A stretch of DNA of 64,000 nt from an uncultured Cytophagales bacterium (GTDB taxonomy: Bacteria; Bacteroidota; Bacteroidia; Cytophagales; Thermoflexibacteraceae), in assembly GCA_938039675.1 (NCBI GenBank), contig CALHUI010000011.1:79221-143220 (forward strand). The letters are read 5' to 3'. Positions within the stretch are counted from its first letter, which is position 1; each line of letters opens with the position of its first letter. The position numbers were made by a program, and so were the translations under genes. Positions 45,746 to 55,323 of this stretch are shown here, piece by piece. Below the pieces are notes generated by a model. The model searched no databases. It was not told the origin of the DNA and saw only the letters and a list, made by a program, of their open reading frames with translations.

Positions 45746-46603
45746 CTAATTAGCAACCAGCCCGTGCCGCCACCTGTCCACGTACTCATACCATACGTCG
45801 CGGTAGCGGGCGTGACGCACCAACTCATAGTGCAGCCCCGTAAACTGGTTAGCTTTGGGCTGAAAAGTAAAGCGGATGGTGCTTTTGCCTGAGGTGCGGT
45901 ACTCCCACTCTTCGCCGTTGGCGGTGCGATTCAAAGCGGAAGGTTCGCCGAAAATGATGTAAATCATGCCCATATCGGTTTTCCAACCTTCTTTGTAGGT
46001 AGTAAAATATCGATTAGCGTGTTCTACCCGCTGGTAAAAAATGCGTATCATCCGTCGGGCATTTTCTTCATTGCCGCCTAAGCGCAACCAATAGCTGTCT
46101 AAGGCGGCTTTTTTATCGCGGCTGCTGTTGATTTCTGCTATCTCATCGTTGGTAGAAATATAAACCAAGACTGCCAGTACATCATCTATCTTCCGCAATT
46201 TGGGATAGGCACGGTCAGCAATCAAAAAGCCTTTGCCTGTGGCAGTGGCCGTATCGCTTTGGGCAAAATACAAACCGACAGGCAGGCGAAAATCGGTATT
46301 GACGGCTACGCTGAAAAGCGAATCGGATGCCAGCACAGGCTGCCCGGCGGGCAAATTGACCTGCATGGGCGGCAGTGCTACCTGAAAATCGGCTTTGATG
46401 CGATACACAAACACTTCGCCGCTGTCGCCCGTGAAGCGGATGGTATCGTTTTCGGTGGCATAATTGGCCTTTACGGCTTGCATCCCCTGCGAAGGATTAT
46501 TGGTTGTCAGGGAAAAGGACAGGCTTTGAGCAACAACAGGCAGCGCACCCCAACACTGCGTTGCAATCAAAAGTAAGAAAGCCCCTATTGTTTTTCTATC
46601 CAT
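45746..46603 (-). CDS. GWxTD domain-containing secreted protein
   Basis: 285 residues. Signal peptide MDRKTIGAFLLLIATQCWGALPVVAQ. A beta-rich middle part is followed by the C-terminal GWxTD domain (EGWKTDMGMIYIIFGEPSAL, WEYRTSGKSTIRFTF). The domain is common in Bacteroidota and its function is not established. Last gene of a minus-strand operon, 13 nt after the TonB-dependent receptor. Confidence 0.87.
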   Translation of the reverse strand: MDRKTIGAFLLLIATQCWGALPVVAQSLSFSLTTNNPSQGMQAVKANYATENDTIRFTGDSGEVFVYRIKADFQVALPPMQVNLPAGQPVLASDSLFSVAVNTDFRLPVGLYFAQSDTATATGKGFLIADRAYPKLRKIDDVLAVLVYISTNDEIAEINSSRDKKAALDSYWLRLGGNEENARRMIRIFYQRVEHANRYFTTYKEGWKTDMGMIYIIFGEPSALNRTANGEEWEYRTSGKSTIRFTFQPKANQFTGLHYELVRHARYRDVWYEYVDRWRHGLVAN

Positions 46604-46616
46604 GGCAACGGCTCGT

Positions 46617-48809
46617 TTAAAATTTCATCGTTACGGTAGCAATCCAACTGCGCCCATCGGAGTTCCATATACCGGCACCGGGATAGATAACGGGACGCTT
46701 CGTAAAGTACTGCTCATTGGTTAAATTGTTGATATTCAATCGTATTTGCATTTTTTCCATTGCCTGAAAACTCACGCCTGCATCTATCAGCTGATAGGCC
46801 GGCACAATGCCTAAGGCTCCGGTTGGCACAGGTTCGCGAGTATTGAACGGGTCGGAGTAGCTTTCAGATACATAACTGTATTGCAAAAAGCCATGCCATT
46901 TGCCTGCGTGGAAGTTGATACCATTGCGGGAAGTCAGCGCGGGCACTCCCTCTAACCGATTGCCGCTGATTTCTTCATTGCGGTTTTGACGGCGTAACTT
47001 ACCATTTACATAAACGGCATCCATCAGCGCAGTAGCAGTAAATGCGGAAAGTTGCAAGCGGCGATTTTTCGTTAGCTGATACTCTGCATAAGCCTCCAAA
47101 CCATTGGTGCGGCTGTCGCCTATATTGGTTTTCCAAATGTAAGTTTCACCTTTGTCGTCGGTCATTTGCAGGCTGCCGATGCGGTTGCGATACAGCAACT
47201 GAAACAAAGTAATATCCCACGTCAGCCGCTCGGTAGTGCCTCGGAATCCGATTTCGGCATTGTGCCCGAAAGAATCGCGAAGGCACTCATCGTTGCGTTC
47301 CAGCGGGTTGGCGGGTACAAGGTCGGCAAAAATGACCGGCCGATACGACTGCACCCAGCCGCCATAGAGTTGGGCATTTTTGGTAAGTTGATACTGCGCG
47401 CTGCCGCCCAGCAAAACAAACCTGTGAACAAGGTCAAAAGGGATTCGCTCTTCGGGCAAATAGGCCAAACGGCCTCTCATGCGGCTGATGCCATCTTCGG
47501 CGCGCAGCCCGCCCGAAAGTTGCAAGCGGCTGCCGATTTGCCACCTGTTTTCGGCAAAAAATGCCCAATTGCCGGTTTTCAAATGGATATCCCGCCGATA
47601 GGGCTGTAAAACGGTCAAGTTATAGTCCGAACCCGTTGTTCCCTGCCCTTGTTGGCGACGGTGCAAATCGTTATTGATGTAGCGAACACCTGTTATCAGC
47701 GTAGAAGGAATGCGTGCCAGACGGTATTCGTGTCGCAGTTTCCACTCGGAGGTATAGCTGTTGAAAAGGTCAATATCTACTTGACGGGGCGCATAGTCAG
47801 ACGTTGCGGGCAAAATGCGGTCGGGAACGTTGGCAAAAGCAATAAACTGCACGCTGTTACGTGCGCCAATAACTGCCGAAGCAGTCCAATTCAGATGTGT
47901 GCGAGGGCTGATTGTCCAATCTAAGGTCAGCGAAGGCACGTGAATGTCGGGTTCGTAGAAGTTGCGGGAGCGAGTCGCCTGCCTCGGGTTTTGCCGGAAC
48001 AGTGAGTCGGTCAGCGGGCCGGGGATGCGATACAGGTATTGGCTGCGCCCCCACTCGGCTTTCAGGCGCAAATTGGCAGAAAAATCATACTGCAAACCGA
48101 TAAACTGCGCCTGCGCATCGGAAAAAGTATTGTCCCGATAGCCGTCGGAGCGCCGCCGCTGTGCATAGGCATAGTATGACCATTTGCCGACTCGTCCGCC
48201 GATGCTGTGGAATGTACTCAATAAGCCAAATGAACCCACAGCATTAACGGTTTGATAGCTGAATGTGCGGGTGGAATCGGGTTGTCGGGTAATGTAATTG
48301 ACCATGCCGCCAAACTGTGCGCCGTATTGCAGTGCACCCGTCCCGCGCACAATTTCTATGCGTTCAACCCCTTCCAAAGGGGGGCTGTAATGGCTGGCCG
48401 GATAGCCGTAAATATCGGAATTGGTCATAATGCCGTTTTGTCGCACATTAAACTCCCAACTGCGATGCGGGTCAAGGCCACGGGTGGCAATATTGAGCTG
48501 GTTGCCTGCACCGTCCATATCATAGACAAAAGCGCCGGGGATTTTGGCAAAAATTTGCCTGCCGACTTTCTCCACCAAATTGGCGGATGTCATTTGCAAA
48601 GAAATTGCTTCGGTTTTTTTACCTGCCAAAATAAAGTGGTTGTGTAGCGGAGGCAGCGGCATAACAGTGCCTAACAATAATCGGCCGTCGGTTACAACTA
48701 CATCGGTCAGCACTCGGGTTTTTAGCGTATCCTGCGAATAGGCCTGATAGACAAACAGTTGCAGAGTAAAACAAATACCTAATGCAAGTTGAGTAAAGTA
48801 AGGTTGCAT
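46617..48809 (-). CDS. TonB-dependent outer-membrane receptor (FecA-like)
   Basis: 730 residues. A signal peptide ends near AYSQ. The plug domain is at about residues 50-170 (IFAKIPGAFVYDMDGAGNQ, NIATRGLDPHRSWE, RIEIVRGTGALQYGAQFGG), followed by a 22-strand barrel ending in the aromatic C-terminus TVTMKF. The plug is closest to ferric-citrate/siderophore receptors. No SusD-like gene or carboxypeptidase-like N-terminal domain is present, so it is not a SusC-type glycan importer. Its operon partners are a peptidase and a hydrolase, so peptide or ester-containing ligands are also possible. Confidence 0.92.
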   Translation of the reverse strand: MQPYFTQLALGICFTLQLFVYQAYSQDTLKTRVLTDVVVTDGRLLLGTVMPLPPLHNHFILAGKKTEAISLQMTSANLVEKVGRQIFAKIPGAFVYDMDGAGNQLNIATRGLDPHRSWEFNVRQNGIMTNSDIYGYPASHYSPPLEGVERIEIVRGTGALQYGAQFGGMVNYITRQPDSTRTFSYQTVNAVGSFGLLSTFHSIGGRVGKWSYYAYAQRRRSDGYRDNTFSDAQAQFIGLQYDFSANLRLKAEWGRSQYLYRIPGPLTDSLFRQNPRQATRSRNFYEPDIHVPSLTLDWTISPRTHLNWTASAVIGARNSVQFIAFANVPDRILPATSDYAPRQVDIDLFNSYTSEWKLRHEYRLARIPSTLITGVRYINNDLHRRQQGQGTTGSDYNLTVLQPYRRDIHLKTGNWAFFAENRWQIGSRLQLSGGLRAEDGISRMRGRLAYLPEERIPFDLVHRFVLLGGSAQYQLTKNAQLYGGWVQSYRPVIFADLVPANPLERNDECLRDSFGHNAEIGFRGTTERLTWDITLFQLLYRNRIGSLQMTDDKGETYIWKTNIGDSRTNGLEAYAEYQLTKNRRLQLSAFTATALMDAVYVNGKLRRQNRNEEISGNRLEGVPALTSRNGINFHAGKWHGFLQYSYVSESYSDPFNTREPVPTGALGIVPAYQLIDAGVSFQAMEKMQIRLNINNLTNEQYFTKRPVIYPGAGIWNSDGRSWIATVTMKF

Positions 48810-48827
48810 GTTTACTTAGCAGTTTTT

Positions 48828-49751
48828 TTAGTTGATATCTTTCAAATTACCACTCGTTACGAGGCATTTGTACAGATTATTGCCGGTAGAAAGGACTTCG
48901 TTATGCCCCAGTATGCTCTGAATAAACACCACGCGGTTTTTTTCCATTTCAACCAGCGAAGCATCCAACTCTTTAAATGAAACAAAGGGAATTTTCCATG
49001 CTTTCATCACTGCCATCATGTCCATGCTTTGTTTTTCGGTGCCGCCTTCGGCAGGAGAGGTAACGGCAACAAAACGCCCTGTTTTATTGCGGTCTATCCA
49101 CAAAATAAACTTCTCAAATTGCGAATACAGCCCATCGAACAAATAGACTTCTTTAATTTCCATGCCGCCGTGCATGAGGATGTGCGCCATCACACGGTAC
49201 GCGCCGCTGTGGCCGGCAATTACAATCGTACCTAAGCGCGGATTACTGCGAAATACTTTTTCGGCAGCCAGTTTCAGGAAGATTTCGTTGATGAATGCAG
49301 CGAACATGCCTGCTTTTTCCAACTTGCCACCAAACGAATCGGGGGCATTTTTAGGCCCTTGCGGAACAATCAATATCGCATTTTTATTTGCCTGTACAAA
49401 CTGATTGATAAGATTGAACTGCACAATGGCGCTGTCGGGGTTGTTGTACCAGCCGTGGAAATATACTACCACATCTACCTCGCGGCTTGGGTTGAATTTT
49501 TTGGGAATGAATACTAATACCGTGCTGTCGTTGTAATGCTCGGCAGCACGGTAAGTTTTCCCGTTGTAGGTATGCCCATTGGTGCGTTCCGGCGAAGGAA
49601 AAGGCGCATTTATCAATTGTAGGCGATAAATTTTGCCAAATGACTGATACAGGGTATCGGTATCAGTGGCATTCTGTGCCCAAAGTTGCGGTGCAGCCAA
49701 TATCCCGCATATCATCCACACAAAGAAGGATTGTACGAGAACGTATTTCAT
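48828..49751 (-). CDS. Secreted alpha/beta hydrolase-fold protein
   Basis: About 307 residues from the ATG at 49751; signal peptide MKYVLVQSFFVWMICGILAA ending at WAQ. The fold is read from VVVYFHGWYNNPDS (oxyanion), AILIVPQGPKN, the nucleophile elbow IVIAGHSGAYRVMAH with Ser, and a late His in SILGHNEVLS. An esterase or thioesterase-like activity is inferred; substrate unknown. Its ATG overlaps the stop of the aminopeptidase gene by four bases, and it precedes the TonB receptor by 18 nt. Confidence 0.82.
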   Translation of the reverse strand: MKYVLVQSFFVWMICGILAAPQLWAQNATDTDTLYQSFGKIYRLQLINAPFPSPERTNGHTYNGKTYRAAEHYNDSTVLVFIPKKFNPSREVDVVVYFHGWYNNPDSAIVQFNLINQFVQANKNAILIVPQGPKNAPDSFGGKLEKAGMFAAFINEIFLKLAAEKVFRSNPRLGTIVIAGHSGAYRVMAHILMHGGMEIKEVYLFDGLYSQFEKFILWIDRNKTGRFVAVTSPAEGGTEKQSMDMMAVMKAWKIPFVSFKELDASLVEMEKNRVVFIQSILGHNEVLSTGNNLYKCLVTSGNLKDIN

Positions 49752-51217
49752 AACGCTTTCAAAAATTCGGTAATTAATCGCACGCCAAAGGCCGTAGCAC
49801 TCCGGCTGCCGGCAAAAGGCGAATCGCCGAAGGCTGTTCCTGCAATGTCTATGTGTGCCCATGCAGGATGACGGTCTGTAAATTTCTCAATGAGTTTGGC
49901 AGCCGTAATGGCACCTGCCGGCCTGCCTCCAGAGTTCTTAACATCCGCCATATCGGAACAAATCTGGCTGTTGTAGTCGTCCCAAAGCGGCAAACGCCAT
50001 ACCCGCTCACCTGACTGCTGCCCTGCTTTTGTCAGTGCCGCCGCTAATTCATCATTATTGGTAAATAGGCCTGCGGCATGGTAGCCTAAAGCGAAAATAC
50101 ACGCACCGGTAAGGGTGGCTATGTCAATCATTACATCGGGGCGGTAGTTTTTGGCAAGGTACGATACGCCGTCTGCCAAAATCATGCGCCCTTCGGCATC
50201 CGTATCGTCCACTTCTATACTCATGCCGTTGTAGGCTTGCACAACATCACCCGGCTGGATAGCTTTGCCATCGGGTTTATTGTCGGTTGCGGGCAAAATG
50301 CCAATGAGGCGCACGGGCAATTGCAGCCTTGCCGCAGCCTCCACTGCGCCGATAACGGCAGCCGCCCCCGCCATATCGCTTTTCATCCAGCCCATATTGG
50401 TTCCTTCTTTGAGGGTAATACCACCCGTATCGAAGGTAATGCCCTTTCCTACCAATCCGACTGTTTTAACTGTTTGTTTGCCCGCAGGGTGGTATTCCAT
50501 GATGGTGAATGTGGGCGGCAGTTCGCTGCCCTGATTAACGGCGAGCAACGCACCCAAGCCTTCGCGCTCAATGTCTGCCTTGTGCAGCACACGCACCGCA
50601 TAACCGTATTTATTACCGCTTGCAAGTGCCGTTTCTGCTAGCGTAAGCGCATTCATCCGATTGCCGGGCGTATTGACCCAGTCCATCACCGCAAGTTGTA
50701 CTTCGGCAATGTGCTTGCCTGCCTCAAAAGCCTGCTGCGCCTGTGCCTGTAAATTTTCGGGAACAACAATTGTCAGCTCGGGCAGTAATTTTGCCGCAGG
50801 TGGTGTAGCCTTATACTTGCCTATCTGATAAGTTCCCAGCAACATGGCAGGAATAGCCTCTGCAAATGACTCAATAGCTGCTAAGCAAGTGGCAGACTGT
50901 GTGAAGTCTATCACCAAGCGCGGTTGCAGTTTTTCACTTTGCTGATGCACCAGCAAACGCATAGCCTTTCGGAATACCTCCGCATGGGATTGCTCGCCCA
51001 AACCTACCAGCAACAAGCGACTTATCGACTGATTATCAGGCAACAAAAGATTAACCGTCTCGTCTTTGTAGCCTTTAAATTCTTGTTGGAGCAGGTTTAC
51101 ATGCAGGCCAAAACGGGTAGCAACAGCATCGGCGGAAGTCTCCCATTCGGCTGCGGTAAAAGGCAACAGTAAATGAGCCGATTGAGCAGGTATCAGGCGG
51201 GTAAATTTTACTTGCAT
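49748..51217 (-). CDS. M17 leucyl aminopeptidase
   Basis: About 489 residues from the ATG at 51217. The N-terminal macro-like domain leads to the catalytic domain with the di-zinc signature DTDAEGRMILAD. Metal ligands sit in VGKGITFDTGGITLK and MGWMKSDMAGAAAV, and the IATLTGACIFALGYHAAGLF region is intact. It hydrolyses N-terminal residues from peptides in the cytoplasm. First gene of the operon leading into hydrolase, TonB receptor and GWxTD genes. Confidence 0.93.
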   Translation of the reverse strand: MQVKFTRLIPAQSAHLLLPFTAAEWETSADAVATRFGLHVNLLQQEFKGYKDETVNLLLPDNQSISRLLLVGLGEQSHAEVFRKAMRLLVHQQSEKLQPRLVIDFTQSATCLAAIESFAEAIPAMLLGTYQIGKYKATPPAAKLLPELTIVVPENLQAQAQQAFEAGKHIAEVQLAVMDWVNTPGNRMNALTLAETALASGNKYGYAVRVLHKADIEREGLGALLAVNQGSELPPTFTIMEYHPAGKQTVKTVGLVGKGITFDTGGITLKEGTNMGWMKSDMAGAAAVIGAVEAAARLQLPVRLIGILPATDNKPDGKAIQPGDVVQAYNGMSIEVDDTDAEGRMILADGVSYLAKNYRPDVMIDIATLTGACIFALGYHAAGLFTNNDELAAALTKAGQQSGERVWRLPLWDDYNSQICSDMADVKNSGGRPAGAITAAKLIEKFTDRHPAWAHIDIAGTAFGDSPFAGSRSATAFGVRLITEFLKAL

Positions 51218-51322
51218 GGGCGCACAAATCAAATGATGACAAAAACTTGTATAAATGGTAAACTCTTGTATATCTTTACTTTACATTTGACAACTAAAAT
51301 CTAAACTTTAAGTCGTCCGACG

Positions 51323-51970
51323 ATGAAAAGCCGCTGGGAACAGATAGCAGCCGAACAATACGCAGAAGCGCACACTACGCCGGAACTGCCTGTGCTGCAA
51401 CGGCTTGTACGCGAAACACACCTGAAAACCACCTTGCCGCGCATGCTTTCAGGGCACTTGCAAGGCGCAGTGCTGTCGCTGTTTTCCGAAATGATTTGCC
51501 CCACAAATATATTAGAAATCGGCACATTTACGGGCTATTCTGCCATTTGCCTTGCGCAAGGGCTTGCCCCTAACGGTCGGCTGATTACCATAGACAACAA
51601 TGAGGAAACCTTGGAAATAGCCCGCCGCTACTTCTGCGAAGCTGGTCTTTCGGACAAAATAGAAATCAGAACAGGCGATGCGGCACAGATATTGCCATTG
51701 TTAAATGAAATTTTTGACCTCGTTTTTATTGATGCCGATAAACGACAAAATGCCACTTATTACGAAATGGTGCTGCCCAAAGTCAGAAAAGGCGGCTATA
51801 TATTAATAGACAATGTTTTATGGAGCGGCAAGGTAATTCAGCCTGCCGCTCCGGACAAAGACACTGCAACGATAGCCGCTTTCAACCGTATGGTACAACA
51901 GGACAGCCGCGTAAAAAACATACTATTGCCTATCCGCGACGGGCTGATGGTCGCGCAAAAATTGTCCTAA
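51323..51970 (+). CDS. O-methyltransferase (COMT-like, class I)
   Basis: 215 residues. SAM-binding motifs ILEIGTFTGYSAICLAQG and GRLITIDNNEETLEIARRYF, then DLVFIDADKRQNATYYEMVL, with the metal-binding aspartates of the catechol O-methyltransferase family, and GGYILIDNVLWSGKV. Small-molecule hydroxyl methylation is expected; substrate unknown. TACATTTG (51281-51288) upstream fits a -7 box. The LysM gene follows after 22 nt. Confidence 0.9.
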   Translation: MKSRWEQIAAEQYAEAHTTPELPVLQRLVRETHLKTTLPRMLSGHLQGAVLSLFSEMICPTNILEIGTFTGYSAICLAQGLAPNGRLITIDNNEETLEIARRYFCEAGLSDKIEIRTGDAAQILPLLNEIFDLVFIDADKRQNATYYEMVLPKVRKGGYILIDNVLWSGKVIQPAAPDKDTATIAAFNRMVQQDSRVKNILLPIRDGLMVAQKLS

Positions 51971-51992
51971 GATTCTATTCCTCCGCACTATT

Positions 51993-54900
51993 ATGAATAC
52001 GAACAAGTTATTTTTTCTCTTCTGCATCGTGTTTCTATGTTCTTTTCGGTCAATGGCGCAGGAAGGGCTTACCGTTCCTTCGCAAATGCGTTTTGCCGAT
52101 ATAGACCTGACCATAGAACCGCGCACCCGCGAGCGGATTCAACAAAGAGTCAACCAGATTGCAGGTAATTGGACGCTGTACACCGACCTTTCCGAGCGTT
52201 CCCAAATTTATTCGCCGCTCATCACACAAACACTTCGTGAAGAAGGCTGTCCCGATGACCTGCAATACATTGCGTTTCTGCTGAGCAGTCTTTCAGCCGA
52301 TGCCACCTCCTCTCTTCAGCCCAGCGCTACCGGATTCTGGCTAATGTCTGCCGATATTGCCAAAGAAAACGGTTTACAAGTGGACAATACCATTGACGAG
52401 CGCAAAAGTATTATTTCCGCCACCCGTGCTTTTGCACGCGCCATGCATAAAAACAATTACTCCATGCGCAATTGGATTTATGCTTTTATAGCCTACCATG
52501 TAGGTCTTTCCAATGCCTTTAACGAAAGCAACGGCGTGGAGCGCGCCCGCATCGGCACAACGCAATTGCCTGTAAACGACAAAACACCTAACTATGTCAT
52601 TGATTTACTGGCTTACACCTCCGTATTCCGCAATCAACAGAACGTATCCAACAGCCCGATTAAGTTACTGGTTTACAACCAAACGGAAGGAAAAACACTG
52701 GATGCCATCGCAAGAGCTGCCAATTTGCCCGTAGAACAAGTCCGCTATTACAACTCATGGCTCATCTCCGGCAATATACCGCGCAATCTGCCTGTTTATT
52801 TGCCTGTGCCTGCCGAACGAGTGGCCGCAGTGAGCACAGCGCTGCAAATCAGCAATCCTAACCAAGGTTTTGCAGCCACTGCTGCGCAGTTCTCCGATGC
52901 CGAAGCAACAGCCAACGGCAGCCCTTACCCGATTATTACCAACCGCATTGAGCGCCGCATCGGCAACAAAGACTTTACTTTTGCCACCATTAACGGCATT
53001 TCGGGGATGATAGCTGCCGACGGGCAAAGCATTGACGATTTAGCCGCTGCCGCAGGCATCAGCAAAAGCAGGCTCATTAAATTGAACGATTTTAACGACA
53101 AGGATGCCGTTCTGGGTGCAGGGCAAGTGCTGTATTTGAAAGCCAAAACCAACAAAGGGCCCGTAAAAGACCATGTGGCCTTACCCAATGAATCGCTTTG
53201 GTCAATTGCACAAAACTATGGCATGACGCTCAGCAGCCTGTTGAAGCTGAACCGCATTGAAAAAAATAAGACTTTGCAACCCGGGCGAGTTTTGGTATTG
53301 CAACAGCGCAGACCGAAAAACACTGCGCCGGAATACCGCGAGCTGCCGGCCATCAATCCGACAAGCATACAAGATGCTCCGGAACTGCAAGTAGATAACA
53401 CCATAACAGACCCTAATGCAGGTGCGATAAATACCGGCATTCACATTGTGCAAACAGGAGAATCCATTTATGAAATTGCTTCCAAATACGGTGTAACTAT
53501 TACCGATTTGCGCCGATGGAACGGCATTACAGGCTTTACGCTCACACCGGGCATGGAACTCAAAATCCGCGGCGAATCGTTACCTGCCGTAGTGGCAGAT
53601 ACCACAAGTATTCCTATTGCTATTGCCGATAGCCATACATCCATAGACAGCACCCTTTTAGCACCTCCAACTAACGACATTGACGTATTAACTGCCGCAG
53701 GCACAGCAACACAGGCACAACCTACACATAAGGTAGAACCGGGCGATAATCTGTATTCCATTGCCCAAAAATATAATATCACAACTAGCAGCCTGAGAAC
53801 ATGGAACAACCTGTCCGGTAACGCAATCATTAAGCCCGGGGACATTCTGAAACTATACGACCCTACGGCCATTGTTGCAGGCAGCGCACAGCAACTCGGG
53901 GTGGTAAATGCTGAAACACAAACCGTTAAACATCGCGTGCAAAGGGGAGAAAACCTTACCAGAATAGCCAGCAAATACAACACTACCGTAGCTAATCTTC
54001 GCGCATGGAACAACTTGCAAACCGATGCCATCGCTATCAATCAGGAACTGATTGTGAGCGGTGTACCCATAGCGGCCAATACTGCCGCAACTAATAATAC
54101 GGGCACATCCATAGTTAATGTGATGCCTCAGGGAAATACATCAACCCCAACTTTAGGCACTAATAAAGGCATACATGAGCTTATTTTCGGACAGTCGGTA
54201 GAAGACGTTGTGCGCATGTATAACCTCAACATAGACGATTTTTACCGTTGGAATAACCTGCCTCAGGGAAGTACGGCATTTCCGACAGGTGTAACAAGGG
54301 TATATGTATCCGACCCTGCGACAGTAAACAACACTTTTAACGTAACGCCGCAGCCCTACGCCAATCCATCGGCAAATGTAGGAAATGCGATGACTCAGCC
54401 TGTCCTTACGGGTACAGCAGTGAACGCAACAGGCAACACATCTGTACAGAACACGACCGTAACTGCTACCACCCATAAGGTAGAAGCGGGTGAAACCCTT
54501 TTCAGCATCAGCAGAAAATTCAATATACCCGTACAAGATTTGATGCAGTGGAACAATATGGACATGAGTACCAAGCTTCAATTAGGGCAGACTATTTTCG
54601 TGCAAGCACCGGGAAGCAGTGTTGCCGTTGGTACGGAAGGCGGCATAATGCTCTCTAACATCTCCGAGCCGACGACAGGTATGGTTATGAGGGGCAGCAA
54701 TGCAAATGTGCAAGCATCCTCTGCCAACCCCGCCGAGCGCATGGAAGAAGCCAGAATCTATACCAGCATCCCGGGAGACAATATTTACGACTTGGCTAAT
54801 CGCTTTGGCGTGCGGCTCAGCGAATTTAGAAAGTGGAATAACATTCCTGCCGGCGTATTTACGCTGCCCGTAGGAACGCCGATAGCCATCAATGAAGCAG

Positions 54901-55175
54901 CCGCCGCACAGGTAGCCGCCATGAAAGCACAGGCAGCACAACCTAAAACCACCCCCAAAGGTGTGATTGCCGAAGCGGCACGCCCCTCAACCAACCAACA
55001 AGTTACTACCCAATCCATAGGCAAAGGCTCTGTTATTTACCACGTGGTTAATAAAGGCGAAACCCTTTTCAGCATTGCACAGAAATACAAAGTAAAAGTG
55101 GAGCAGATTAAGAAATGGAATAACCTGCCGAGCGACCGCGTCAATGCAGGAGCCCGCATCATCGTCAGTCAATAG
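51993..55175 (+). CDS. LysM-rich cell-envelope protein with inactive lytic-transglycosylase-like domain
   Basis: 1060 residues. A signal peptide (MNTNKLFFLFCIVFLCSFRS) precedes an MltD-like transglycosylase domain at about residues 70-180. The catalytic glutamate position, normally in a YIAxxESxL context, reads YIAFLLSSLS, while flanking ATGFWLMS and AFIAYHVG are kept. About ten LysM units then follow: two weak (TEGKTLDAIARAANLPVEQV; DGQSIDDLAAAAGIS) and eight clearer ones such as GESIYEIASKYGV, GDNLYSIAQKYNI, GENLTRIASKYNT and GETLFSIAQKYKV. Thr/Asn/Ala-rich linkers separate them. It should bind peptidoglycan strongly. Confidence 0.9.
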   Translation: MNTNKLFFLFCIVFLCSFRSMAQEGLTVPSQMRFADIDLTIEPRTRERIQQRVNQIAGNWTLYTDLSERSQIYSPLITQTLREEGCPDDLQYIAFLLSSLSADATSSLQPSATGFWLMSADIAKENGLQVDNTIDERKSIISATRAFARAMHKNNYSMRNWIYAFIAYHVGLSNAFNESNGVERARIGTTQLPVNDKTPNYVIDLLAYTSVFRNQQNVSNSPIKLLVYNQTEGKTLDAIARAANLPVEQVRYYNSWLISGNIPRNLPVYLPVPAERVAAVSTALQISNPNQGFAATAAQFSDAEATANGSPYPIITNRIERRIGNKDFTFATINGISGMIAADGQSIDDLAAAAGISKSRLIKLNDFNDKDAVLGAGQVLYLKAKTNKGPVKDHVALPNESLWSIAQNYGMTLSSLLKLNRIEKNKTLQPGRVLVLQQRRPKNTAPEYRELPAINPTSIQDAPELQVDNTITDPNAGAINTGIHIVQTGESIYEIASKYGVTITDLRRWNGITGFTLTPGMELKIRGESLPAVVADTTSIPIAIADSHTSIDSTLLAPPTNDIDVLTAAGTATQAQPTHKVEPGDNLYSIAQKYNITTSSLRTWNNLSGNAIIKPGDILKLYDPTAIVAGSAQQLGVVNAETQTVKHRVQRGENLTRIASKYNTTVANLRAWNNLQTDAIAINQELIVSGVPIAANTAATNNTGTSIVNVMPQGNTSTPTLGTNKGIHELIFGQSVEDVVRMYNLNIDDFYRWNNLPQGSTAFPTGVTRVYVSDPATVNNTFNVTPQPYANPSANVGNAMTQPVLTGTAVNATGNTSVQNTTVTATTHKVEAGETLFSISRKFNIPVQDLMQWNNMDMSTKLQLGQTIFVQAPGSSVAVGTEGGIMLSNISEPTTGMVMRGSNANVQASSANPAERMEEARIYTSIPGDNIYDLANRFGVRLSEFRKWNNIPAGVFTLPVGTPIAINEAAAAQVAAMKAQAAQPKTTPKGVIAEAARPSTNQQVTTQSIGKGSVIYHVVNKGETLFSIAQKYKVKVEQIKKWNNLPSDRVNAGARIIVSQ

Positions 55176-55202
55176 TCCAACTGCCGAAGAGTTTTTTCTC
55201 CG

Positions 55203-55236
55203 ATGCCCCGAAGCAAAATGTTTCGGGGCATTTTTC
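55203..55236 (+). terminator. Terminator after the LysM gene
   Basis: ATGCCCCGAA (55203-55212) with TTCGGGGCAT (55222-55231), followed by TTTTTC. Confidence 0.88.
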
Positions 55237-55323
55237 TTGCATCTGCCCAACCTTTTCAGGGAGCGGGTTTTTGCGTAAGTTTGCCGTTGCTACTATTTGT
55301 TCTGTTCGCTATTCCAAATTTGT

